Shown here one piece after another: positions 18,156 through 27,147 of a stretch of DNA of 64,000 bases. The stretch spans positions 1 to 64,000 of the forward strand of contig NZ_JBEQCS010000005.1 in NCBI RefSeq assembly GCF_046054195.1, in the 5' to 3' direction. Every line of letters begins with the position of its first letter. Position 1 is the first letter of the stretch. Origin of the DNA: Celerinatantimonas sp046054195 (GTDB lineage Bacteria; Pseudomonadota; Gammaproteobacteria; Enterobacterales; Celerinatantimonadaceae). Under the pieces are notes generated by a model, which ran no database searches, had not been told where the DNA came from, and saw only the letters and a list, made by a program, of their open reading frames with translations. The translations under genes and the position numbers were made by a program.

Positions 18156-19278
18156 ATGCAAACAACACAAAAGATAAATGTTCTAAATGTCAAACGAAAC
18201 CTAGACAAAATGTACTCAGGGGCAACTCGAGTTGTTTTTGATATTCTGAATACTCTTGAAGGAGATAAATTTAATAATAATCTATTTTCTTTAAATATTG
18301 ACAAAAAATATGCTAATAAAAATCACTTAAATTTCAAAATATGTCGAAAAAAATTATTTGGCAATAGTTTCAGCAAACGTGTTCACTTTGATAACAAGGC
18401 ATCTGATTTTATAAACAAGGGCAATTTTGATTTAGTTATTGGGCATGGGGATAACCTTTATCAAGATATATTATACTTACACAATTGTGTACATCTAGCC
18501 CATGAGCTTATTCATAATGAACCTCTACCTGAAGATAATCAGTTAAATCTATTTCATACTAAGTTATTAAATAGCAGAAATTTTAAGCGGATTATCGCTA
18601 ATTCAAATTTAATGAAATCTGATCTAATAGCTAGGTTTAACATATCTGAAGATATAATAGATGTGATATATCCATCATTTAACCCAAATACATTCTATGT
18701 TCAAAATGCAACATCCATTAAAAATAATAAAAATATTTTAGGCATCAAAGAAAATGAGATAGTTATTGGTTTTGTAACTTCAGGAGACTTCCAAAAACGA
18801 GGGTTAGACAACTTCATCAAGATAATAGAAGATCTACCTGATTCCATTATCAAAAATGTTAAAATTTTAATTGTGGGAAAAGGAGATTTACCTGAAATAA
18901 AAAAATAAAGAAGTCAATGAAAAATTAGTAAAGCTTCCAATTACAAATAAGATTGAAGATATCTATAATATTATTGATATATTTTTATATCCAGCTCGAA
19001 TAGAAGAATTTGGATTAGTAGTCAGTGAAGCTATGGCTTGTGGATGCGCTATCATAACAACTGAACATGTAGGTGCAAACGAACTATTTACCGGATTATC
19101 TAAAGAGTGTATTTGTAATAGTAACCAAATGATGCGAGAAAAGATTGAACAGTTAGTTACAGATGCACCTTTAAGAAAAGAAATATCCATTACAAATGCT
19201 TTAGATGTTCAAAAAACCTCTTTAGAAAACTTCTCAAGTCTTTTTTTAAAGACATTATCTAAAATTGATATTGAGTAA
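18156..19278 (+). pseudogene. Family 4 glycosyltransferase, frameshifted at an A7 tract
   Basis: The first 250 codons (18156-18908) start MQTTQKINVLNV and contain an N-terminal GT-B domain and the start of the second domain (EIVIGFVTSGDFQKRGLD, ILIVGKGDLPEI). A stop then appears because of one extra base in A7 (18899-18905). In the +1 frame reading continues without a stop from 18901 to 19278 with the family core EEFGLVVSEAMACGCAIITT, which carries the E-x7-E motif for nucleotide sugar. With six As the product would be one protein of about 374 residues. The gene is far more AT-rich than its neighbours, so transfer is likely. Substrate is unknown; surface polysaccharide or LPS core is plausible. 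Confidence 0.82.
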
Positions 19279-19365
19279 TTTCAATGTCGATTTATGAACA
19301 AACTAATAGACTAGGTTTGTCATTACAGTATTATTCGATAACAATGTGATTTAGATACTCATAAA

Positions 19366-19397
19366 AAATAACCCGATGTTCAAACATCGGGTTATTT
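19366..19397. terminator. Bidirectional intrinsic terminator
   Basis: AAATAACCCGATGT and ACATCGGGTTATTT form a 14-base-pair perfect stem with a four-base loop, bounded by A-rich and T-rich flanks. It lies between the convergent glycosyltransferase and the SirB-like gene and should stop transcription from both sides. Confidence 0.88.
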
Positions 19398-19434
19398 AAT
19401 AGCAAGCCAGTAAACCTCAATACTCGGCGGCTGA

Positions 19435-19806
19435 TTAATGAGAGCTATAAGCGATGACGGCGATCGCCGCAAAAACAATAATCGCCAAAATACCGCAAAG
19501 CATGCGCTGCCGATTGTTTTTAGCTCGTTTAATCGCAACCGTTCCCAAACCGATATAAACAATCAATAAAACAAGTTTGGCGGTCAACCAAGCTTCTACA
19601 AATGGATATTCTTCAATCAGAACGCATAACCAAATGCCACTGACTAACAAAATCGTATCGATAATATGCGGTAAAATCTTCACTGCTTTGTTTTGCAGTA
19701 CCGCAGAAGAGCGCAGCGCCAGCTGCCAGCGCCAAACGAAACCAACGATACTCACAATCGCGCTGGCAATATGAATGTTAACTAAACTATGAAAAGTACT
19801 CATCAT
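19435..19806 (-). CDS. SirB2-like small membrane protein
   Basis: A protein of about 123 residues with four predicted membrane helices (LVNIHIASAIVSIVGFVWRW, then IIDTILLVSGIWLCVLI, LTAKLVLLIVYIGLGTVAI and ILAIIVFAAIAVIAYS). The pattern, including the paired helices with His near the membrane, fits the SirB family. Function of SirB2 is not established; a regulatory role for SirB was once proposed in Salmonella. The start lies inside the end of nsrR (about 20 bases overlap), so it is co-transcribed with that regulator. Confidence 0.75.
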   Translation of the reverse strand: MMSTFHSLVNIHIASAIVSIVGFVWRWQLALRSSAVLQNKAVKILPHIIDTILLVSGIWLCVLIEEYPFVEAWLTAKLVLLIVYIGLGTVAIKRAKNNRQRMLCGILAIIVFAAIAVIAYSSH

Positions 19807-20230
19807 CAATATTTAAGATCTCATAAACTTCTTCTGGTTCTTTGATGATATCGGCTAGGGTATAGCGGTCAAGTTCGTTGTAAAACAAATGTATGGCTTT
19901 ACTTAGAATAGATTTCATTCGGCACTGGTGACTCAAACAGCAATGTGGTGCGCTGCAGTTCATCAGTGAGTGATGCGGTTCAACATCACGAATGAGTGTT
20001 CCGATATAAATGTCTGTTGCCGGGCGAGCCAACTTAACGCCGCCATTTTTCCCTCGCTGAGTGTGCAAATAACCCAGCTGTCCCAAACGATGTACAACTT
20101 TTACCACATGGTTACGAGACAATTCATATTTATCAGCAATTTCAGTGATCGTCGTCAGCTGATCAGGTGATCGCGTCGACACTAAAATTAGTGAGCGAAT
20201 ACAGTAATCAGTAAAAAGTGTAAGTTGCAT
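19787..20230 (-). CDS. nsrR: Nitric-oxide-sensing Rrf2 repressor NsrR
   Basis: NsrR is a dimeric Rrf2-family repressor whose Fe-S cluster is nitrosylated by NO, which releases target promoters. Evidence: MQLTLFTDY start, winged helix with SRNHVVKVVHRLGQLGY and RGKNGGVKLA, and cluster cysteines C92, C97 and C103 with the same spacing as E. coli NsrR, plus an extra C98. Length 147. No NO-dioxygenase or flavorubredoxin target is in the window; the only co-oriented gene is the SirB-like one. Confidence 0.92.
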   Translation of the reverse strand: MQLTLFTDYCIRSLILVSTRSPDQLTTITEIADKYELSRNHVVKVVHRLGQLGYLHTQRGKNGGVKLARPATDIYIGTLIRDVEPHHSLMNCSAPHCCLSHQCRMKSILSKAIHLFYNELDRYTLADIIKEPEEVYEILNIDDEYFS

Positions 20231-20653
20231 CGAGGCTCCCCCAGTTCATTTGGCTATCCTAGGCGTGAACATTCACAACCTTGTGCCACACTTTCCAGTA
20301 CTCAATGAAAATACCAGAACCAATTTGACGAAGTCTGAATCTGCATCAATTTTAAATCGCTATTTTCAAGACATCTTTAGCGAACCGTGATTTGAGCAGC
20401 AGTAAAAGTGATAGTTTTGTTAATTGATTGAAAATGCTTTGTATCGCTTTCGCAAGACGCAGTAAAAGCAAAGGAACTCTTATCATCTGAAATCATTTTA
20501 AAACATCCCTAGTATTGATTTATCAGATTAAGGACCCATTTAAACAGTATTGAGATAACAACGAGTCGTTTATTTGGCAGCCGCAGCAGAGCCAGATACA
20601 ATGGCCCAACTTTAGAGCTGATTCACGAAAGAAGTAACGCAAAGATCTTAACT
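20231..20653. other. Non-coding spacer upstream of nsrR
   Basis: About 420 bases between divergent nsrR and the DUF1820 gene. I see no open frame, tRNA or strong hairpin. The phrase GCAGTAAAAG occurs twice about 60 bases apart. Promoters for both sides should be here, but no NsrR half-sites were convincing. Confidence 0.4.
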
Positions 20654-20977
20654 ATGAAAGAACAACCTTTATACCGCATCCAGTTTATTAGTAACGGCAA
20701 ACAGTACGAACTGTATGCTAAACAGGTCGGCCAGGGCAATCTGTTCGGATTTGTCGAAATTCGTGATTTTGTATTCAATACCAACTCAAGCGTGGTCGTC
20801 GACCCGAGCGAAGAAAAGCTCAAATCAGAATTCGCCGATGTCGAATGCTCGTTTATTCCGATGCATAACGTCTTACGCATCGATCAGGTGAATAAACCAG
20901 GAACGGTGAAATTAACCGATGCCAGCGATAAAGTCAGACCATTCCCAGGCCCAATTTATACGCGCAAACCAGAGTAG
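20654..20977 (+). CDS. DUF1820 family protein
   Basis: A 107-residue soluble protein starting MKEQPLYRIQFISNGKQYELYAKQV, with GNLFGFVEIRDFVF and a C-terminal VKLTDASDKVRPFPGPIYTRKP. These are hallmarks of the DUF1820 family, found in many gammaproteobacteria. Function is unknown. It precedes the HPt-like gene by five bases, so they are probably one transcript. Confidence 0.85.
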   Translation: MKEQPLYRIQFISNGKQYELYAKQVGQGNLFGFVEIRDFVFNTNSSVVVDPSEEKLKSEFADVECSFIPMHNVLRIDQVNKPGTVKLTDASDKVRPFPGPIYTRKPE

Positions 20978-20982
20978 GCCTG

Positions 20983-21297
20983 ATGATTGACTGGCAAAAG
21001 CTCATCCTACTATTTGGTCATCAACAAAAGCTTTGCTTCTGGCTCGATGAAATTATTCAACACAGTGATGAAGAGCTGGCGTTACTTGACAGAGCACGTA
21101 GCCAAAGCGAGCTCAAGACACAGGTTAGCGCCATTTTTAGCGGCATTGCCAGCTTGGTAAGCTTTAAGCCACTTGAAATAGCTTGCCAAAAATTGGCAAA
21201 TGCCGAAGTTATGGACGCTGTCATCGTCGATGAAATTACCAATCAATATCAGCAACTACTTGCACTAATCAAGCAATATCAGCATGATAACCAATAA
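20983..21297 (+). CDS. Small helical protein resembling an HPt domain without the histidine
   Basis: The 104-residue sequence follows the pattern of a histidine phosphotransfer four-helix bundle: IDWQKLILLFG at the start, then helix 2 (KLCFWLDEIIQHSDEELALLD), a core helix and a long last helix (NQYQQLLALIKQY). Where HPt proteins have H-x-[LF]-K-G it reads A50-I-F-S-G54, so the phosphate-accepting His and the Lys are both gone. It may be a pseudo-HPt that binds a response regulator. This is inference; it could be an unrelated helical bundle. Confidence 0.5.
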   Translation: MIDWQKLILLFGHQQKLCFWLDEIIQHSDEELALLDRARSQSELKTQVSAIFSGIASLVSFKPLEIACQKLANAEVMDAVIVDEITNQYQQLLALIKQYQHDNQ

Positions 21298-21368
21298 TTG
21301 CAACAACATGCTCCAGCCCTTTTAAGCTATCATTCGCTAAGGATTTTTTGGCGAAGGGAATATTGCCA

Positions 21369-21824
21369 ATGTCATTATTTAGCGCACTGAACGCTAGTTT
21401 ACATATCATTGCGATTATTTTGTTATCCGGTTCTTTGTGCTCGGAAAATTTTCTATTTCGCAAAGGCATGACGTCTGCCGATGTGCGTAAATTACTCATT
21501 GCCGATTTAGTCCATGCCGGAGCACTTTTATTAATTCTAATTTCGGGTGTAATTTTCTTGCATAGTTTAGATAAAGACACCTGCCAAGCACTTGTCCATA
21601 ACCGCTTTTTTATTGCTAAAATTACCTTATTTATTGTGATATTAATCAGCTCGTTTTATCCATCGCTAACGTTTCATCGCTGGCGGCGCGCCGCACGAGC
21701 CAAGCGCCCTTCGCTGATTAGTTATTCACAGCGGCGTTGGGTCAGTTATTGCATTCATTTTGAGTTAACAGCCCTGATTATTATTCCAATATTACTGGAG
21801 TTAGCAAAAGCGGAGATATCCTAA
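21369..21824 (+). CDS. DUF2214-like inner membrane protein
   Basis: A 151-residue protein with four hydrophobic segments: LHIIAIILLSGSLCSENFLF, LVHAGALLLILISGVIFLH, FFIAKITLFIVILISSFYPS and a C-terminal LTALIIIPILLELA. The spacing and paired histidines resemble the DUF2214 family. The start is the ATG at 21369 with AAGGGA upstream; an in-frame TTG at 21348 precedes that site. It ends in TAATG, overlapping pldB by one base. Function unknown. Confidence 0.68.
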   Translation: MSLFSALNASLHIIAIILLSGSLCSENFLFRKGMTSADVRKLLIADLVHAGALLLILISGVIFLHSLDKDTCQALVHNRFFIAKITLFIVILISSFYPSLTFHRWRRAARAKRPSLISYSQRRWVSYCIHFELTALIIIPILLELAKAEIS

Positions 21825-22762
21825 TGAAAGCCATCGAGCTACCTGCTCCATTTGCGCATTATGACTGGCTTGATGGTGTAAATCAGCGCAAAGTCTTTTA
21901 CTGTTACACCCCGTTAACCCATGCTCGCCACGTTCTGCTCATCTGCGTTGGCCGACGTGAAACCGGATTAAAATACGCCCAGCTGGCGCAACATTTTGTC
22001 AATAGTGGTTGGGCAGTGGTGGCAATTGACCATCGCGGACAAGGCTTTTCTGAACGCTTATGTGATGACCCAGAATTAGGCCACGTTGAAGATTTCTCAT
22101 TTTATATCGACGATGTTAAACGCCTATTTGAGCAATTAAATCTTGACCAATTTTCACACCGCGCACTACTGGGGCACTCTCTTGGCGGGGCTATCGGAAC
22201 ACTTTATCTAAACCAATTTCCGCAAGATTTTCATCGAGCTCTGTTACTAAGTCCTATGTTTGGCATTATCACCGAGCCGGTACCACTGTGGCAGGCGAAG
22301 ATATGGGTCATGCGGCTATGTCGCAAAGACAAGCGCCTTGGCATCCCCTCTTATGCGCCAGGCCAACGAGGCTACGAAGCAACGCCTTTTAGTGAAAACC
22401 TGCTGACCCAAGACCATAGTCATTACCAACAGCAACTTGAGCAATTTGAGTATTATCCAGCACTAAAACTGGGCGGGCCAAGTAACTGCTGGATAGCTGA
22501 ATGCTTCAAAGCGATGAGAGCCATTGCTCACTTAAAGGCTCTGCCGATACCCGTTAAAATTATCGCCGCAGAACTTGATCACATCGTTGATAATCGCTCA
22601 CAGCTGAAATTTATCAAGCGTCAGAAAAACCTCGGAGCAAAAATTAGTTATCACCTACAAACAGGTGCGTTTCATGAGCTGCTTCAAGAGCAAGAACCCA
22701 TTTGCCAAGAGGTCATAGAACAAATCGAGCAGTTCTTCGGCCTTCTACAAATCGCTGGGTAA
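21824..22762 (+). CDS. pldB: Lysophospholipase L2 / alpha-beta hydrolase
   Basis: This is an alpha/beta hydrolase of the PldB (monoglyceride-lipase-like) type. The nucleophile elbow is GHSLGG with Ser119; the acid Asp lies in AAELDHIVDN and the His in GAFHEL near the C terminus. The cap region follows about residue 140. The gene sits upstream of yigL, as in E. coli. It should hydrolyse 2-acyl lysophospholipids at the membrane surface; no signal peptide is seen. Confidence 0.87.
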   Translation: MKAIELPAPFAHYDWLDGVNQRKVFYCYTPLTHARHVLLICVGRRETGLKYAQLAQHFVNSGWAVVAIDHRGQGFSERLCDDPELGHVEDFSFYIDDVKRLFEQLNLDQFSHRALLGHSLGGAIGTLYLNQFPQDFHRALLLSPMFGIITEPVPLWQAKIWVMRLCRKDKRLGIPSYAPGQRGYEATPFSENLLTQDHSHYQQQLEQFEYYPALKLGGPSNCWIAECFKAMRAIAHLKALPIPVKIIAAELDHIVDNRSQLKFIKRQKNLGAKISYHLQTGAFHELLQEQEPICQEVIEQIEQFFGLLQIAG

Positions 22763-22770
22763 AAAACAGG

Positions 22771-22801
22771 TGATCACAGCTAATATAGCTTGATCATTTT
22801 T
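22771..22801 (+). terminator. Intrinsic terminator after pldB
   Basis: TGATCA-c-AGCT, loop AATAT, AGCT-TGATCA, then TTTTT. The stem is ten base pairs with one bulged C. It starts nine bases after the pldB stop. Confidence 0.8.
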
Positions 22802-22954
22802 GACGTTTTATGATGATTATGTCTGAGTCGTTTGTGACCCTTTTCTACTTAGCTTTATTCTTCACAGTACTCTTTTGTATCAATATTTGACCAAATTATC
22901 CTAATGCTTAAACATGTGTTCAATTAAATATGGCGTGTCCACTTCCCCATTAAA

Positions 22955-23182
22955 AAGACAGTTCTAAAGTAGAGTTTTCCAGTTGTTTTCGGTGAGCCGC
23001 CGGTGGCAGATAACCAAGACTTTCATGCGTCTCGTTCTTCGTTGTAATCCTGTTGTCACACCCATGCCATTTCTCTTATTTGCCAAACGATTCAAATAAA
23101 TAGGCATCTAGAAATCCTGAATGAAATGAGCTATTAAATCGTTCGATAAAACCGTTTTGTTGAGGTTCACTCAAACAACCCT
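22955..23182 (-). pseudogene. Remnant of IS3-family transposase (OrfB C-terminus)
   Basis: Read on the minus strand, the text gives GCLSEPQQNGFIERFNSS, then DAYLFESF, DYNEER and HESLGYLPPAAHR, which are the consecutive end motifs of an IS3-family DDE integrase (QQNGFIERFN, the NEERPHESLGYLPP tail). They are in different frames and separated by deletions and stops, so the gene is dead. No upstream part of the transposase and no clear terminal repeats remain. The spacer between pldB and yigL was therefore an insertion target. Confidence 0.78.
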
Positions 23183-23362
23183 CCGTTCTTTGAACGGTAC
23201 CATATAGACAGGACACAAAACCAAGCGACTTTCCATACCTGTAGTTATCCATGATTTTCTAATTTGGAAAATCCGCTGGCTCATTTCTGTCCAAAACTGA
23301 GCTAGATATTGCTCAATGTTTGCTATCAATTCACCAAATCTGGTAGTCGTAAAGAATCTCAA
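23171..23362 (-). pseudogene. Possible second transposase scrap
   Basis: A 63-codon frame reads FFTTTRFGELIANIEQYLAQ followed by FWTEMSQ. The pattern loosely resembles the tail of IS630-type transposases. It abuts the IS3 remnant. It lacks any neighbouring domain, and the match is weak. Confidence 0.3.
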
Positions 23363-23580
23363 AAATGATCAAACTTTATGGTCCGACGACACTTTAGTGG
23401 TTAGTTTTGCACTAATCTGAGAGGGATTTAGGTAAGGCGAACGTTATGCCCTGTTTGCTTAACTCAAAGCGACTCAAGTTGCACCGTGTCCAAAATATGT
23501 TTAATTTGAACAAAATTAAACCGCCAAAGCTTAACAGTCCCTGATACCATAATGAAAAATATAACGAAGGATAGTGACCG
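23363..23580. other. Spacer before yigL
   Basis: No gene is visible. The yigL promoter should lie here; AAGGA at 23566-23570 is its ribosome-binding site. The left part is probably still insertion-derived. Confidence 0.35.
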
Positions 23581-24387
23581 ATGTACCGACTGATAGCCTC
23601 TGATTTGGATGGCACGTTATTAAACCGCAACCACCAAATCTCTACGCATACTGCTGATATTCTCACGCGCATTCAACAGCACCAAGTGCATATTCTTATC
23701 GCAACAGGCCGCCACTATCGCGATGTCCATCGAATCGCCAAAGATTTTCCGTTTCCCATGTATTTAATCACCTCTAACGGTGCGCGTGTGCACACCTCAG
23801 AAGGTGAAAAAATCATGCAGCGAGATGTACCGCCAACCGCGGTGGATGACATTTTACGTCTGACCGAGGGATGCACTTTTTATCGTAACCTCTACCACGA
23901 TGACAACTGGTTTGTCGAAGCGGATAACGAGCGGGTATTAAGTTATACCAACGTTTCAGGCTTTAGCTATACCCGCACCGATTTTGCCAAAGTGACCCGC
24001 ACAGGCATAAGTAAAATGCTCTTTATTGGCGACCCTGATGAGCTCAATGTGCTTGAGCGCGTTCTGGTCGAGCGTTACGGCACAAATTTAAATATCACTT
24101 TCTCACTGCCAACTTGTTTAGAAGTCATGGGCCAAGATGTTAACAAAGGCACCGCTTTGCAAAATGTCTTAGAGCGGCTCAGTTTGACCTCGGATGATGT
24201 CATCGCCTTTGGCGATGGTTTAAATGACAAAGAGATGTTAGAGATGGCCAAAACGGGTGTCATCATGGCCAATGCTGACCGCCGTCTTAAATCGCAACTG
24301 CCGGATAATCCGCAAACAATTGATAACGACCACGATGGCGTCGCTGATTATCTCAGCCAAGCATTTGCCGAGCAGTTAGCTCAATAA
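23581..24387 (+). CDS. yigL: HAD-superfamily Cof-type phosphatase YigL
   Basis: A Cof/IIB HAD phosphatase. Motif I is D8-L-D10-G-T with nucleophile Asp8; motif II is ATGR near residue 41; motif III and IV are KGTALQNVLE and FGDGLNDKEML (about 208-218). E. coli YigL dephosphorylates sugar phosphates and pyridoxal phosphate and relieves glucose-phosphate stress. The pldB-yigL order is conserved, apart from the transposase debris between them. Cytosolic; length 268. Confidence 0.92.
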   Translation: MYRLIASDLDGTLLNRNHQISTHTADILTRIQQHQVHILIATGRHYRDVHRIAKDFPFPMYLITSNGARVHTSEGEKIMQRDVPPTAVDDILRLTEGCTFYRNLYHDDNWFVEADNERVLSYTNVSGFSYTRTDFAKVTRTGISKMLFIGDPDELNVLERVLVERYGTNLNITFSLPTCLEVMGQDVNKGTALQNVLERLSLTSDDVIAFGDGLNDKEMLEMAKTGVIMANADRRLKSQLPDNPQTIDNDHDGVADYLSQAFAEQLAQ

Positions 24388-24406
24388 CAAGGTTTCAATA
24401 CGCTCA

Positions 24407-25222
24407 ATGATTGATGAAATTGCCGAGAATATTCGCCAGGTTCGCCAGCGCTCGCCGCTGGTTGTGAATCTCACCAATGATGTGGTCATGAACATTAGTG
24501 CCAATATGCTACTGGCTTGCGGGGCTTCACCAATCATGGCTCACAGCCGTCACGAGCTTGTCGAGCTTATCCAAGTTGCGCAGGCTGTTGTAATTAACAT
24601 CGGCACACTGGATGAGCTACGCGTCAAGCGCATGCTCGTTGCAATTGAAGCGGCGAACCGATTTGACAAGCTCATTGTGCTCGATCCGGTAGGATGTGGC
24701 GCCAGTCGTTATCGCACCCAAACCGCACAGCAATTTGCTCAATTAGCGAAGCACTTGGTCATTCGTGCCAATGCTTCAGAAATCTTAGCGCTAGCTGGCT
24801 TACCTCGTCATGGACAAGGGGTCGATAGCCATGATGACAGCCGCGAAGCTCTCAAAGCCTGTGCAACATTGCGCCAGCAGTTGACCGACAAAGCGCTGCT
24901 GGAGATATCCATCTCAGGTGCGGATGACTGGATAGACTGTGGTTTTAATCGCTATAAGCTGAGCAATGGCGTGCCGTTGATGACGCAAATCACTGGCACC
25001 GGCTGTAGTTTGAGTGCACTTACTGGCGCCTTTCGCGCCGTTCATCCCGCCGGTTGTATTAGCGCTGCGGCAGTGATGAGTATCGCCGGAGAACTCGCGG
25101 CTAAATACTCCAAAGGGCCTGCGTCACTGCAGCAACACTTAATCGATGAGCTTTATCAGATGGATGAAGAAACGCTCAAAGCCAACCTAAATATTCAGCA
25201 CTTTAAAGCTCCGGCATTATAG
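24407..25222 (+). CDS. thiM: Hydroxyethylthiazole kinase
   Basis: ThiM phosphorylates the thiazole alcohol for thiamin salvage. Visible are VVNLTNDVVMNISANMLLA near the N terminus with the substrate loop, LDPVGCGASRYR (about 96-107), and the ribokinase-like GTGCSLSALTGAF (about 202-214). No thiD or thiE follows and no TPP riboswitch was seen in the short 19-base gap after yigL. It may be read from the yigL promoter. Confidence 0.93.
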   Translation: MIDEIAENIRQVRQRSPLVVNLTNDVVMNISANMLLACGASPIMAHSRHELVELIQVAQAVVINIGTLDELRVKRMLVAIEAANRFDKLIVLDPVGCGASRYRTQTAQQFAQLAKHLVIRANASEILALAGLPRHGQGVDSHDDSREALKACATLRQQLTDKALLEISISGADDWIDCGFNRYKLSNGVPLMTQITGTGCSLSALTGAFRAVHPAGCISAAAVMSIAGELAAKYSKGPASLQQHLIDELYQMDEETLKANLNIQHFKAPAL

Positions 25223-25235
25223 AAAACTTGCAGCA

Positions 25236-26297
25236 CTAAATGCGCTGATTTTCTTTATTAAAGAGATGCCGCAGTGATTGAGCAAAATCGACGAACAGCG
25301 ATTGCTCGGGCTGATACTGCTGATGTCCATTTAAACGCAGCACCACTTCATGATCGCTATTGGCAAGCGTTGTATAAACCAGCGTATCAGCGCCCAATGG
25401 CTCAATTAATTTGACCACCAGCTCAAGACCTGAATAGGGTTTTGCCAATTCAATATCTTCTGGGCGAATGCCTAATTGCAACATGCCAAACTGATTCCAA
25501 TAGCGCTCAGCCAAAGCTAATTGCTGACCGCCGGGCAGTGTCATAATCCCTTTTTCAACTTTCCCAGGAATAATATTCATCGCAGGAGAGCCAATAAATG
25601 TCGCGACAAACACACTTTTCGGATTCTGATAGACTTCAATCGGCGTGCCGACCTGCTCAACATGGCCGGCATCGAGCACCACCAGCCGGTCGGCTAGCGT
25701 CATCGCTTCAACTTGGTCATGAGTGACATAAACCGAGGTGGTATTAAAGCGTCGTTGCAATCGCCGAATTTCCAAACGCATGTGCACACGCAGCTTCGCA
25801 TCTAAGTTCGACAACGGCTCATCAAAGAGGAACACTTTAGGCTGGCGGACAATCGCTCGGCCCATTGCAACGCGCTGCCGCTGGCCGCCCGAGAGCTCAC
25901 GCGGAGTGCGCTCCAAAAGTGGTTCAAGCTCCAATAATTGGGCTGCCTCAACAACTTTTTGCTTAATTTGAGCCTTCGGGACTTTTCGATTTTTCAGCCC
26001 ATAAGCCATGTTATTAAACACGCTCATATGTGGGTAAAGCGCATAATTTTGAAACACCATGGCGATATCGCGCGCGCCAGGTTCAACCTCGTTAACCCGA
26101 GTCGCATCGATGCGCAAATCTCCGCTACTAATTGTTTCTAACCCGGCTAACATTCTTAGCAAGGTTGATTTTCCGCAGCCACTGGGGCCGACGAGCACCA
26201 CCATCTCACCGTCAGCAATATCCAGATTAATCCCTTTAATAGCCTGATAACCGTTCGGATAGGTTTTGGTTAAATGATTTAAACTAACTGTTGCCAT
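25236..26297 (-). CDS. ugpC: sn-glycerol-3-phosphate ABC transporter ATPase UgpC
   Basis: The ATPase of the Ugp importer belongs to the MalK-like group. Walker A is GPSGCGKST, the Q-loop is VFQNYALYPHM, the signature is LSGGQRQR, Walker B VFLFDEPLSNLD, and the switch His is in YVTHDQ. A C-terminal regulatory OB domain follows (residues about 240-350). The start is the Met before ATVSLNH, with GGAG ten bases upstream. It is the last gene of ugpBAEC and converges on thiM. Confidence 0.95.
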   Translation of the reverse strand: MATVSLNHLTKTYPNGYQAIKGINLDIADGEMVVLVGPSGCGKSTLLRMLAGLETISSGDLRIDATRVNEVEPGARDIAMVFQNYALYPHMSVFNNMAYGLKNRKVPKAQIKQKVVEAAQLLELEPLLERTPRELSGGQRQRVAMGRAIVRQPKVFLFDEPLSNLDAKLRVHMRLEIRRLQRRFNTTSVYVTHDQVEAMTLADRLVVLDAGHVEQVGTPIEVYQNPKSVFVATFIGSPAMNIIPGKVEKGIMTLPGGQQLALAERYWNQFGMLQLGIRPEDIELAKPYSGLELVVKLIEPLGADTLVYTTLANSDHEVVLRLNGHQQYQPEQSLFVDFAQSLRHLFNKENQRI

Positions 26298-26301
26298 GAA
26301 C

Positions 26302-27147
26302 TTATTTCTCCGACTCGACAAGGCCTTTCACAAAAAAGCGCTGCATTACAATAATGACAATCACTGGCGGCAGCATCGCCAAAACGGTCGTCGCCATCAC
26401 CTGATTCCACATCACCTCGCCCTCTGGCACGGCAAGCAAATGCTTTATCGCAACCACAATCGTGGTGTATTGGGCATCGGTGGTGATCATTAATGGCCAT
26501 AAATACTGATTCCAGCCATAGATAAAGGTGATAACAAACAGCGCGGCAATGTTGGTGCGCGAGAGCGGCAATAAAATATCCCAGAAGAATTTAAGCGGCC
26601 CCGCGCCATCGATTCGAGCCGCTTCAACCAGCTCATTCGGAATGGTTAAGAAAAACTGCCGAAATAAGAACGTTGCGGTCGCGCTGGCGATCATTGGGAT
26701 AATCAGCCCTTGATAAGAGTTGAGCATATGAAGATCAGCAATCACCTGAAAGGTCGGCATAATGCGCACTTCAACAGGCAGCATCAATGTCATAAAGATG
26801 GCCCAAAAAGCGACCATTCGGCCAGGAAAACGAAAAAACACCACCGCATAAGCAGATAAAATCGAGATAGCGATTTTGCCAAAGGTAATTCCCAACGCCA
26901 TGAGCGCTGAGTTATAGAGCATGTGAGCAACACTGACCCCGCCAGTAGCGGCGCTGCCATTAAACAGCATAGCAAAGACTTTAAGCCCCTCTTTACCAAA
27001 CCACAGCGGAGTCACCCCAGACATAAACGTGTGGTTATCATGGGTTGCTATCACCAATGCTATCCAGACGGGAAATGCAACCACCACAACGCCAATAATT
27101 AGGCTCAAATGGCCGAAAAAGCTCGCTAGAGGTTTGCGCTCAACCAT
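26302..27147 (-). CDS. ugpE: sn-glycerol-3-phosphate ABC transporter permease UgpE
   Basis: A six-helix permease of the MalG group. The EAA loop is EAARIDGAGPLKFFWDILLPLS near residue 188. The start overlaps the ugpA stop in TAATG, so the two are coupled. Length 281 equals E. coli UgpE. It forms the inner-membrane heterodimer with UgpA. Confidence 0.95.
   Translation of the reverse strand: MVERKPLASFFGHLSLIIGVVVVAFPVWIALVIATHDNHTFMSGVTPLWFGKEGLKVFAMLFNGSAATGGVSVAHMLYNSALMALGITFGKIAISILSAYAVVFFRFPGRMVAFWAIFMTLMLPVEVRIMPTFQVIADLHMLNSYQGLIIPMIASATATFLFRQFFLTIPNELVEAARIDGAGPLKFFWDILLPLSRTNIAALFVITFIYGWNQYLWPLMITTDAQYTTIVVAIKHLLAVPEGEVMWNQVMATTVLAMLPPVIVIIVMQRFFVKGLVESEK

Noticed and set aside
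19031..19278. Separate small gene starting at the ATG 19033
   Set aside because: Its product is the C-terminal core of the glycosyltransferase and the frame is open upstream to the A7 tract, so it is the second half of the broken gene.
24388..24406. TPP riboswitch before thiM
   Set aside because: Only 19 bases separate yigL and thiM and no THI-box pattern is present.
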